Source: M0108 sp044228795 (GTDB taxonomy: Bacteria; Pseudomonadota; Gammaproteobacteria; Chromatiales; Chromatiaceae). Taken from it: a stretch of 64,000 nt of DNA. The stretch lies in the NCBI GenBank assembly GCA_044228795.1, contig JBGAUE010000008.1:62001-126000 (forward strand). The letters are read 5' to 3'. This document shows, piece after piece, positions 16,702 through 24,145 of this stretch. A model generated the notes under the pieces. The model saw nothing but the letters and a program-made list of their open reading frames with translations, had not been told where the DNA came from and did not search any database. Within the stretch, counting starts at the first letter, position 1. Each line of letters begins with the position of its first letter. The translations under genes and the position numbers were made by a program.

Positions 16702-17507
16702 GGGCAGGCAAGGTGTGGTTCGTCGGCGCGGGTCCCGGGGACCCCGATCTCATCACGGTCCGGGGTCGGGATCTGGTCGCCCGCGCCGGGGCCATCCTCT
16801 ACGCCGGGTCCCTGGTTTCGGACACCGCCCTGCGCTGGGCTACGCCCGGATGCGCTATCGCCGACTCCAAGGACCTGGATCTGGAGGCCATCGCCGCCTG
16901 GCTGATCGACAAGGCCGGACGGCATGAGTGCGTGGTGCGGCTACAGACCGGCGACCCCAGCCTCTACGGGGCCCTGATCGAGATGGTCCAGCCCCTGGAC
17001 GCCGCCGGGGTCGAGGTCGGGGTGGTGCCGGGCATCTCCTCGGCCCTCGCCTCGGCGGCGGCGGCGGTGGAGAGTCTGACCCTGCCGGAGGTGACCCAGA
17101 CCGTCATCCTCACCCGCGTCGCGGGCCGCACCCCCATGCCCGAGGGCGAGTCCCTGTCAGAACTGGCGCGGCATCACTGCACCCTCTGCATCTTCCTCTC
17201 CATCACCCTGCTCAGGGGGATCAAGGCGGAACTTCTGGCGGCGGGCTGGCGCGAGGATGCCCCGGTGCTGGTGGTCCACAAGGCGAGCTGGCCAGGGGAA
17301 GAGGTCATAGTGCGCGGCACCTTGGCCGACATCCGCGACCAGTGCCGCGCCGCCGGTATCCGGAGCCAGGCTATGATCATCGTCAGCCCCACCCTGGGCG
17401 CTCGCCACTGGCCCACCCTGCAAAAATCCAAACTTTACGACGCCGGCTTCAGTCACCGCTTTCGCCGGGGTACGGCCCCTCCCGGGACCCTTCCGGACCC
17501 CACTTAG
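16686..17507 (+). CDS. cobM: Cobalt-precorrin-4 / precorrin-4 C11-methyltransferase (CbiF/CobM)
   Basis: SAM-dependent methylation at C-11 of the corrin precursor. The N-terminus VWFVGAGPGDPDLITVRG is the tetrapyrrole-methylase glycine loop. LQTGDPSLYGALIEM, VVPGISSALASAAAA and the later FLSITLL segment place it in the CbiF/CobM subgroup. 273 residues. It begins inside the end of cobB (16-bp overlap) with GTGGAGC before the ATG. With CbiX, CbiD and CbiG in the same operon, the cobalt-precorrin (early cobalt insertion) substrate is the likely one. Confidence 0.95.
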   Translation: MPNELRAGKVWFVGAGPGDPDLITVRGRDLVARAGAILYAGSLVSDTALRWATPGCAIADSKDLDLEAIAAWLIDKAGRHECVVRLQTGDPSLYGALIEMVQPLDAAGVEVGVVPGISSALASAAAAVESLTLPEVTQTVILTRVAGRTPMPEGESLSELARHHCTLCIFLSITLLRGIKAELLAAGWREDAPVLVVHKASWPGEEVIVRGTLADIRDQCRAAGIRSQAMIIVSPTLGARHWPTLQKSKLYDAGFSHRFRRGTAPPGTLPDPT

Positions 17508-17552
17508 GCCCGACGCACGCAAGCAACTCCAAGCAACCCTAAAGGAGACACC

Positions 17553-18482
17553 ATGAAGGAAACGATCTTGCTGGTTGGACATGGCTCCCGGAATCCTGAC
17601 GGGAACCGTGAAATCGAGGAGTTTGCACGCCTCTGGCGCGAGCGTCAGCCGGGATGGCGTATTGAGGTCTGTTTCATCGAATTCGCCGACCAACTGGTGG
17701 CGGAAGGGCTGGCCCTGGCCAGCCATGACGCCGACCGGGTTATCGTGGTGCCCCTGATCCTCAACGCCGCCGGACATGTGAAGATGGAGCTTCCGGAGCA
17801 CATCGAGGCCGCCAGAGCCCAGTTCCCGGCGACGGAATTCCGCTATGTGCCCCATCTGGGGGCCGAAACCAGCATCCTGGAGGTTCTGCAGCGGCGCCTG
17901 CATCAGGCCATGGATGAATTGGATCGACCCGACCCTCAGACCACGGGGGTCATCCTGCTGGGTCGAGGATCCTCGGACCCCATGGCCAACGGTGAGGTGG
18001 CCAAGATGGCGCGCTGGCTCTTCGAGGCCAGCGACCACAATCTGGTGGACATCGCCTTCACCGGCGTGACCTATCCCCGGCTGGAGCGGGTAGTCCAACG
18101 CCAGGCCCTTCTGGGCATGACCCAGATCGTCGTTTTACCTTATTACCTCTTCACCGGCACCCTGATGGAACGCATCAAGCGTCAGACCGGGCACTTGCAA
18201 CAGCAATACCCCCTGGTGCGGTTTGCCCGCAGTACCTATTTCGGTTTTGAGGAGGAGATTTTCGATCTGCTGGAGTTGCGGGTACGCGAGGGCCAGGAGG
18301 GGATTAGCCTCCTGGCCTGCGATGGCTGCAAATACCGGGAGATGGCGCCCAAGGAGGGCGGGGGACATCACCACCCTGCCCCCCCGCAAGACGCGGCTCC
18401 TAGCCAAGGGTACGACTTCGGTCACGGCAAGCGAAGCCATCATCTGGGCCCACATCCGACCCCAAGGGGTGGCAGACAGTGA
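17553..18482 (+). CDS. cbiX: Sirohydrochlorin cobaltochelatase, long CbiX type
   Basis: Inserts cobalt into sirohydrochlorin, the committed step of the oxygen-independent B12 route. Two CbiX-like halves are seen: VGHGSRNPDGNREIEEF near residue 8 with metal-binding His, and GVILLGRGSSDP near residue 133. The C-terminal tail has ACDGCKYRE (CxxC) and then a histidine-rich stretch (GGGHHHPAPP ... HHLGPH), features of long CbiX proteins linked to an Fe-S centre and metal storage. 309 residues. A strong AAAGGAGA box precedes ATG 17553. The TGA overlaps the start of the methylmutase gene. Confidence 0.94.
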   Translation: MKETILLVGHGSRNPDGNREIEEFARLWRERQPGWRIEVCFIEFADQLVAEGLALASHDADRVIVVPLILNAAGHVKMELPEHIEAARAQFPATEFRYVPHLGAETSILEVLQRRLHQAMDELDRPDPQTTGVILLGRGSSDPMANGEVAKMARWLFEASDHNLVDIAFTGVTYPRLERVVQRQALLGMTQIVVLPYYLFTGTLMERIKRQTGHLQQQYPLVRFARSTYFGFEEEIFDLLELRVREGQEGISLLACDGCKYREMAPKEGGGHHHPAPPQDAAPSQGYDFGHGKRSHHLGPHPTPRGGRQ

Positions 18483-19147
18483 GAATGTACAACTCCATCA
18501 CGGAGCAACTGACCCAGGCGGGCAGGAATATCGAACACGCCTCCTTTGCCATCATCGACCGCGAGGCCGGGCCACATGACTACAGCGCCGACGAGTGGCC
18601 CCTGGTGCGACGCCTGATCCATGCCTCCGCCGATTTTGAGTTCAATGGCCTGACGCGCTTTCATCCGGAGGCGGTCAGGGCCGGCATCGCCGCCCTGCGG
18701 GCGGGCCGGCCCATCGTCGCCGATGTCGAGATGATCCGGGTCGGCGTCTCCCGGCCACGGCTGGCCCATTTCGGCGGAGAGATCCATCAATTCATCAACG
18801 ACGAGGACGTCATCCGCCAGGCCCGCGCCGAGGACAGCACCCGCGCCGTCCAGGCCATGCGCAAGGCCCGACGCCTGGGCCTGATCGACGGTGGCATTAT
18901 CGGCATCGGCAACGCCCCCACCGCCCTGCTGGAGGTGCTGCGCCAGGTGGGCGAGGAAGCGGCGCGGCCGAGCCTGATCATCGGCATGCCGGTAGGCTTC
19001 GTCTCCGCCGCCGAGTCAAAGGCGGACCTGGCCCACATCCAGGACATTCCCTGGATCCTGACCCAGGGCCGCAAGGGCGGCTCGACCCTGGTGGTCGCCG
19101 CCATCCATGCCCTTCTGGCCCTTGCCGAGGCCCAGGATGCGGATTGA
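18479..19147 (+). CDS. cbiC: Cobalt-precorrin-8 methylmutase (CbiC/CobH)
   Basis: Moves the methyl group from C-11 to C-12 to give cobyrinate. Family blocks are present: SFAIIDREAG with the nearby catalytic-region histidine (RLIHASADFEF), GRPIVADVEMIRVGV, and IIGIGNAPTALLEV followed by GMPVGFVSAAESK. 222 residues. The GTG at 18479 overlaps the cbiX stop (GTGA); an ATG two codons later is an alternative. It belongs to the same operon and is presumed translationally coupled to cbiX. Confidence 0.95.
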   Translation: MRMYNSITEQLTQAGRNIEHASFAIIDREAGPHDYSADEWPLVRRLIHASADFEFNGLTRFHPEAVRAGIAALRAGRPIVADVEMIRVGVSRPRLAHFGGEIHQFINDEDVIRQARAEDSTRAVQAMRKARRLGLIDGGIIGIGNAPTALLEVLRQVGEEAARPSLIIGMPVGFVSAAESKADLAHIQDIPWILTQGRKGGSTLVVAAIHALLALAEAQDAD

Positions 19148-19216
19148 CCAGGGCCGGCGGCCAGGGGCCCGTCAGGCTAGCCGTCCGCACCCGTCGCACC
19201 CTCGGCCGGCCTGGTC

Positions 19217-20392
19217 ATGATGGCGCCTGAGAGGCGAAGGCGGGGCCTGCGCACCGGCTTCACCACGGGCGCCTGTTCCGCCGCCGCCGCCCGAGCCGCG
19301 GCGGTGGGACTGATCTCGGGCCGGGTGCCCGACCAGATTGACTGCCTGCTCCCCAACGGCCAATGGGCTAGCTTTGCCGTGATCGATGGCTGCCTGGAGG
19401 AGGGTTCGGCCCACGCCGTGGTGGTCAAGGACGCAGGTGACGACCCGGACTGCACGAACGGCGCCCATCTCACCGCCGACGTCCGGCCCTTGCCGCAAAC
19501 CCCTGGCGATGTCCGCCTCCTGGGCGGCCCGGGCGTCGGCACTGTCACCCTGCCCGGCCTGGGGCTGGAGATCGGGGGTCCGGCCATCAATCCGGTGCCG
19601 CGCCAGAACATCGAGGAAAACGTCCGCGCCGCCGCCGGTCACTGGCTGACGAAGCAGGGACTGGAAGTGACCCTCTCGGTTCCCGGCGGCGACAGGATGG
19701 CCTTAAAAACCCTCAACTCCCGCCTCGGCATCCTGGGGGGCATCTCCATCCTCGGTACCTCCGGCATCGTGCGCCCCTACTCTACCGCCTCCTTCCGCGC
19801 CAGCGTGGTCCAGGGCATCGAGGTCGCCGCCGCCCAGGGCCAGGACACCCTCGTCCTCGCCACGGGTGGGCGCACCGAGAAATTCGTCATGCGGGCCCTG
19901 CCACATCTGACCCCCGCCTGTTTCGTGCAGATGGGGGACTTCACCGGCGCCGCCCTAGACACCGCCGTCAAGCAGGGCATCCGCCAGATCGTCATTGGCT
20001 GCATGGTGGGCAAGCTCGCCAAAATGGCCCAGGGCGAGACCCTCACCCACGCCCGGCGCGCCGAGGTGGATCGGGGCCTGCTGGCTGATCTGGCCCAGGA
20101 GTGCGGGGCACCCGCCAAGGTCTGCGAAGACATCCGCCAGGCCGAGACCGCCCGCTACGCGGCGGAGCGTCTGGCCGAGCTGGGTCTAAGCCAAGCCTTT
20201 CACCAGGCCCTGGCCCTGCGCCTGGTGCGGACCCTGGCGGAGCGCTATCCCGGCCAATTTTCGCTGCGGGTGATGGTGTGCGATTTCGAGGGCGAGAGAC
20301 TGATCGCCGAGGCGCAGGGGAACCTGGAGACTGCTCCCACCGAGGTTTCCGGCCCCACGCATCGGCAGGGGACGGGCAACGCGGATGCCTGA
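19217..20392 (+). CDS. cbiD: Cobalt-precorrin-5B C1-methyltransferase
   Basis: SAM-dependent methylation at C-1, specific to the oxygen-independent pathway. The N-terminus GLRTGFTTGACSAAAARAA is the family signature, followed by VPGGDRMALKTLNSRLGILGGISILGTSGIV. 391 residues. It starts at ATG 19217 or the adjacent ATG 19220, about 70 bp after cbiC, one of the few gaps in this operon. The stop overlaps the cbiET start by 8 bp. Confidence 0.95.
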   Translation: MMAPERRRRGLRTGFTTGACSAAAARAAAVGLISGRVPDQIDCLLPNGQWASFAVIDGCLEEGSAHAVVVKDAGDDPDCTNGAHLTADVRPLPQTPGDVRLLGGPGVGTVTLPGLGLEIGGPAINPVPRQNIEENVRAAAGHWLTKQGLEVTLSVPGGDRMALKTLNSRLGILGGISILGTSGIVRPYSTASFRASVVQGIEVAAAQGQDTLVLATGGRTEKFVMRALPHLTPACFVQMGDFTGAALDTAVKQGIRQIVIGCMVGKLAKMAQGETLTHARRAEVDRGLLADLAQECGAPAKVCEDIRQAETARYAAERLAELGLSQAFHQALALRLVRTLAERYPGQFSLRVMVCDFEGERLIAEAQGNLETAPTEVSGPTHRQGTGNADA

Positions 20393-21869
20393 TAAGCCCC
20401 AATTTCACCCCTGCCGGATCATCGGCCTTTTGGACGACGGCCCCGCCGGCCTGACCGCCGCCGCCCTAGCCCATCTCCAGGCGGCGGACCTGGTGATCGG
20501 TGGCACCCGCCTCTTGAACCTCTGTGCCGGTCACCTGGTACCCCAGGCCGAGCGCCGCGATTTGACGGGCTGCCTGGGTAGCGTCCCGGCCTGGATCCGC
20601 GAGGCGCTGGCAGCCGGCCGGCGGGTGCTGGTCCTCGCCACCGGCGATCCCTTGTTCCACGGCATCGCCGGCTTTCTGCGTGCCCGGCTCCCCGATCTGC
20701 CCCTTGAGATCCTGCCTAACCTGTCCACGGTACAAGTCGCCTGCGCCCGCCTCGGCCTGGCCTGGCAGGATATGCGCATCGTCTCCGTCCACAGCCGGGA
20801 TTGCGGCGAATGGCAGGAGGGCGCGGGACCCGAACACGGGCTTTACCCCATCCTGCGAGCCCTCCAGTACCTGGAAGCCGCTCCTGCTAAGGGCTCCGGT
20901 CCTGGTGTAAGCCTTCAGCCCCCTCTCCCCAACCCTCCCCCGCAAGGGGGGAGGGAGCCAGACCCGGCAGCCGGGGGGGCTAAAGGGTTACCTTCCGATC
21001 AGGTTCCCAACCCTAAACGCGTCGGCTTCCCTGGTCCTAGCCCCGTCACCGCCACCCTGGCCATTCTCACCAGCCCGGCCAACAGCCCGGACCGTATCGC
21101 CCGCATGTTGGTTCAGGAGGGTCTGGGCGATCAGTTCCGCATGACGGTAGCCGCGCGCCTGCGTCGGCCGGACGAGAAGGTGATCGCCGATTGCTCCTTG
21201 GACGAGGCCGCCACCATGGGCTTTGACGAGCCTAATGTCGTCTTCCTGACCCGCCAGGCCCCTGCCCCGGCCCCGGTTCTCTTCGGCCTGGCGGACGAGT
21301 GCTTCTGCCAGCGCCAATCCGACCGGGGTCTGATCACCAAGCGCGAGGCCCGCGCCCTGTCCCTCGCCCGTCTGCAATTGCGCGCCGACAGCATCGTCTG
21401 GGACATCGGCGCGGGCTCCGGCGCCGTGGGTCTGGAGGCGGCGCGCCTCTGCCCTCTGGGCTTTGTCTACGCTATCGAGAAGAATCCCGAGGATGCCGCC
21501 ATCGCCTGGGAGAATCGCCGCCGCCTCGCCATGACTAATTACCGCCTGATCCAGGCCAAGGCCCCCCAGGGCCTGGCGGACTGGCCCGACCCCGACGCCG
21601 TCTTCATCGGCGGTTCCGGCGGCCAACTCGCTGCCATAATCCAGTTCGTCCTGACCCGCCTGCGGACCAAGGGCTGGCTAGTGATGAATTTCGTCACCTT
21701 CGAGAACCTGCACCTCGCCATGACTGAACTCAAGACCCTGCAAGCCCGCTGGGATGTCACCCAGATCCAGGCCTCCCGCGGCCAGCCCATCCTCGACATG
21801 CACCGCCTGGCCCCCGAGAACCCGGTGTGGATCCTGGCCGCCACACCCAGAGATCGCGATGACCGTTAA
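20385..21869 (+). CDS. cobL: Cobalt-precorrin-7 C5-methyltransferase / C15-decarboxylating methyltransferase fusion (CbiE-CbiT, CobL) with repeat insert
   Basis: Bifunctional enzyme methylating C-5 and C-15 with loss of the C-12 acetate carboxyl. The CbiE half (about residues 1-300) has LATGDPLFHGIAGFL and the tetrapyrrole-methylase fold. The CbiT half (about 305-490) has the SAM-binding VWDIGAGSGAVGLEAARL. Residues ~170-215, between IVSVHSRD and ATLAILTSP, hold a proline- and glycine-rich insert with QPPLPNPPPQGGRE, encoded by the palindromic repeat. It falls in a loop of the CbiE domain, and total length (494) exceeds the usual ~400-410. It overlaps the next gene by 11 bp. Confidence 0.93.
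   Translation: MPDKPQFHPCRIIGLLDDGPAGLTAAALAHLQAADLVIGGTRLLNLCAGHLVPQAERRDLTGCLGSVPAWIREALAAGRRVLVLATGDPLFHGIAGFLRARLPDLPLEILPNLSTVQVACARLGLAWQDMRIVSVHSRDCGEWQEGAGPEHGLYPILRALQYLEAAPAKGSGPGVSLQPPLPNPPPQGGREPDPAAGGAKGLPSDQVPNPKRVGFPGPSPVTATLAILTSPANSPDRIARMLVQEGLGDQFRMTVAARLRRPDEKVIADCSLDEAATMGFDEPNVVFLTRQAPAPAPVLFGLADECFCQRQSDRGLITKREARALSLARLQLRADSIVWDIGAGSGAVGLEAARLCPLGFVYAIEKNPEDAAIAWENRRRLAMTNYRLIQAKAPQGLADWPDPDAVFIGGSGGQLAAIIQFVLTRLRTKGWLVMNFVTFENLHLAMTELKTLQARWDVTQIQASRGQPILDMHRLAPENPVWILAATPRDRDDR
20921..20956 (+). repeat. Palindromic repeat element in cbiE coding sequence
   Basis: One copy of the ~35-bp element (ccctctccccaaccctcc ... ggggggaggga) read as PLPNPPPQGGRE. It is the reverse complement of the elements in cbiG and nearly identical to the copy at the cobQ-cobU junction. 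The reading frame is kept. Confidence 0.85.
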
Positions 21870-22698
21870 GGATCAGGTGATAGGCCAGGCTCAGGACCAC
21901 CCCGTCCCGAGCTCTGGGGCTAAGGCAAAGAGCTGCCTCTACGGCGTCAGCCTGGGCCCCGGCGATCCGGGCCTCATCACCCGCCGGGCCTGGGAGCTGC
22001 TGACGGAGGAAGGCCTCTGGACCTATCCGGTGCGCAAGCAGGGCGGAGACAGCTTCGCCCTGGACATCGCCCAGCGTGCCGGGCTGGCGGTGCCGGATTC
22101 AGCCATCCCCCTCTGTTTTCCTATGACCCACAACGCCGAGATCCTGGCCAAACACTGGCTAGCGGCGGCTCACATCGTCCTGGACCAGCTGGAGGCGGGG
22201 CGGGATGTCTGTTTCCTGGTGGAAGGCGATGCCTCCACCTATTCCACCTTCGGCCACCTGGCGCGCACCGTCACCGCCCTGGATGCCGGGATTCGGGTGG
22301 AGGTGGTGGCCGGGGTCACCTCCTACCAGGCCGCCGCCGCACACCTGGGCCTGGCCCTGGCGGACGCGGACGATACCCTGGCCATCCTCCCCGCCGGTTA
22401 TGGCATCCACACCATCGATCACCTGCTGGACGAGTTCGACTCCCTGGTCCTGCTCAAGGTCAAACCCCTGTTGGGGGACATCATCGCGCTGCTGGAAAGA
22501 CGCGGCCTGCTGCCCTACGCCAGCTTCGTGGAAAAGGTGGGCTGCCCCGAGGAGCGGACGGTACGGGATCTGACCCAGATTCGCCACGAGACCGTCAACT
22601 ACCTGTCCCTCCTCCTGGTCCACAACCCCAACCGGCCCAAAGGCGAGATGCTGCGCGGCTGCCGTCATCCGGCGGCCCGGGATGAGGGGGCCGCATGA
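21859..22698 (+). CDS. cobI: Cobalt-precorrin-2 / precorrin-2 C20-methyltransferase (CbiL/CobI)
   Basis: SAM-dependent C-20 methylation of cobalt-factor II. The start of the fold is YGVSLGPGDPGLITRRAWELL; FLVEGDASTYSTFGHLAR, then VVAGVTSYQAAAA, are CbiL/CobI blocks. 279 residues from ATG 21859, which lies inside the 3' end of cbiET; a longer upstream frame is not conserved. The first 27 residues are a non-conserved leader. The stop overlaps the cbiG start (ATGA). Confidence 0.95.
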   Translation: MTVKDQVIGQAQDHPVPSSGAKAKSCLYGVSLGPGDPGLITRRAWELLTEEGLWTYPVRKQGGDSFALDIAQRAGLAVPDSAIPLCFPMTHNAEILAKHWLAAAHIVLDQLEAGRDVCFLVEGDASTYSTFGHLARTVTALDAGIRVEVVAGVTSYQAAAAHLGLALADADDTLAILPAGYGIHTIDHLLDEFDSLVLLKVKPLLGDIIALLERRGLLPYASFVEKVGCPEERTVRDLTQIRHETVNYLSLLLVHNPNRPKGEMLRGCRHPAARDEGAA

Positions 22699-23744
22699 GG
22701 ATGCCGTCCGGGAGGATTGCCTTGGTCGCCATCACGAGCCGGGGAGCCCAGCAGGCGGTGGCCTTGGCCCACCGTCTGGTGGCCGCCAGCCCTGTCCTTC
22801 CGACTCCCTCCCCCCTTGCTGGGGAGTGCCGGGGAGAGGGTGCCGAAGGATCTCTTACTCCCTCCCCCCTCGCGGGGGAGGGTTGGGGAGAGGGGGCCAA
22901 AGGTTTATCTCCTGCTAACCCACGCGCCACAGCAGGCCAGCCGTTTGCCAGCCCTGATTCCCTGGTTTCCCCAGCCTCGCCGAGCGTAATCGCCACCCAG
23001 GTGGCTCTGATCGTCCCCGCCAAATTCGCCCCGACCGCTGCCGAATCAGCCTGGCCGGCCCTGTCCCCTCCCGACCCGGCCGCGGCCGCGGCCGCCAAAC
23101 CCCCAGCGGATGACACCGCCCCAAACGCGCCTGGCCCCAGCCTCCGGCTTATCCCCTACCCAGGTGCCCTAAAGGACCAGATTGGTTCCCTCTTCGCAAG
23201 CTATGACCAGATCGTCTTTTTCGTCTCCCTGGGGGCCGTGATCCGCCTCATCGCCCCCCACCTCCAGTCCAAGCACCAGGACCCCGGTGTGCTGGTGGTG
23301 GACGAGGCCGGGGGCTTCGTCATCCCGGCCCTATCCGGCCATATGGGCGGGGCCAATGCCTTCGCCGAAGAGGTGGCGGCCCTGCTCGGCGCCACAGCCG
23401 TACTTACCACTGCCTCGGATGTCGGCCAGACCCTTGCCGTCGATCTCCTGGGCCGGGAATTGGGCTGGCGACTGGAGGCCCCCAAGATCAACGTCACTCG
23501 CGTCTCCGCTCATGTTGTCAACGGCGAGCCCATCGCCCTGGTGCAGGAGGCCGGCAGGCCCGACTGGTGGCGCCGCGAGGTACCGCTGCCGGCCAATATC
23601 CAGGTCTTCGCACACTTCGACGAAGTGGACCCGGCGGCCTTTCGGGGTCTGCTCTGGGTGACGCACCGCGCCATCTCCCCGGACCTGTGGCGGCGCTTCG
23701 AAGATCGCCTGGTCGTGTATCGGCCCCCCGAGGATCAGCCATGA
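22695..23744 (+). CDS. cbiG: Cobalt-precorrin-5A hydrolase CbiG, N-terminal and middle domains, with repeat insert
   Basis: Opens the delta-lactone of cobalt-precorrin-5A with release of acetaldehyde. The recognisable block is FFVSLGAVIRLIAPHL followed by VVVDEAGGFVIPALSGHMGGANAFAEEVA. Residues ~37-150, just after the first strand (IALVAITSRGAQQAVALAHRL), are an unusual low-complexity insert. It begins with two copies of PSPLAGE(G/C)xGEG and continues with an Ala/Pro-rich linker. Without it the protein would have the normal length of a split CbiG. The C-terminal CbiG domain is encoded separately by the next gene, coupled through ATGA. Confidence 0.92.
   Translation: MRMPSGRIALVAITSRGAQQAVALAHRLVAASPVLPTPSPLAGECRGEGAEGSLTPSPLAGEGWGEGAKGLSPANPRATAGQPFASPDSLVSPASPSVIATQVALIVPAKFAPTAAESAWPALSPPDPAAAAAAKPPADDTAPNAPGPSLRLIPYPGALKDQIGSLFASYDQIVFFVSLGAVIRLIAPHLQSKHQDPGVLVVDEAGGFVIPALSGHMGGANAFAEEVAALLGATAVLTTASDVGQTLAVDLLGRELGWRLEAPKINVTRVSAHVVNGEPIALVQEAGRPDWWRREVPLPANIQVFAHFDEVDPAAFRGLLWVTHRAISPDLWRRFEDRLVVYRPPEDQP
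22806..22894 (+). repeat. Two palindromic repeat elements in cbiG coding sequence
   Basis: Copies at about 22806-22840 and 22860-22894, in the orientation opposite to those in cbiET and cobQ-cobU. Both translate as PSPLAGE-type peptides. The second is a near-exact reverse complement of the cobQ-cobU copy. Confidence 0.85.
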
Positions 23745-24145
23745 GGCGTGTCACCCTGGGCGTCGGCTGTGATCGCGGCACCGCCCCCGAGACCTTGCGC
23801 GCCGCGGTCATGCAGGCCTTGGCCAGCGTCCAGCTGCCATCCGCTGCGGTCGCGACCCTGGCTACCATCGACAAAAAGCATGACGAAGCGGCCATCCTCC
23901 TCCTCGCCGCGGAACAGGGCTGGCCCTTGCGCCTCTTTGGCGCCGCCGAACTGGCCCAGGTCCCGGTGCCCAACCCGTCCGAGACCGTTCTCGCCCACAT
24001 GGGGACGCCGGCGGTCGCGGAGGCCGCGGCCCTCCTGGCCGCGCATGCCCGCATGGACGATCTGGTGCTGGAAAAATACAAATACCGGGGCCCCGATGGT
24101 AAGAACGCTACCGTCTCCATCGCCTGGAGTCGCACCCATGAATGA
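23741..24145 (+). CDS. CbiG C-terminal domain / CobE-like protein
   Basis: A 134-residue protein matching the CbiG C-terminal domain, which also occurs as stand-alone CobE. It begins VTLGVGCDRGT and contains LATIDKKHDEAAILLLA and VAEAAALLAA, then LEKYKYRGPDGKNATVSIAWSR. It overlaps the cbiG stop (ATGA at 23741) and the start of cbiH. Here CbiG function is probably supplied by two polypeptides. Splitting of CbiG domains is known in other lineages. Confidence 0.85.
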   Translation: MRRVTLGVGCDRGTAPETLRAAVMQALASVQLPSAAVATLATIDKKHDEAAILLLAAEQGWPLRLFGAAELAQVPVPNPSETVLAHMGTPAVAEAAALLAAHARMDDLVLEKYKYRGPDGKNATVSIAWSRTHE

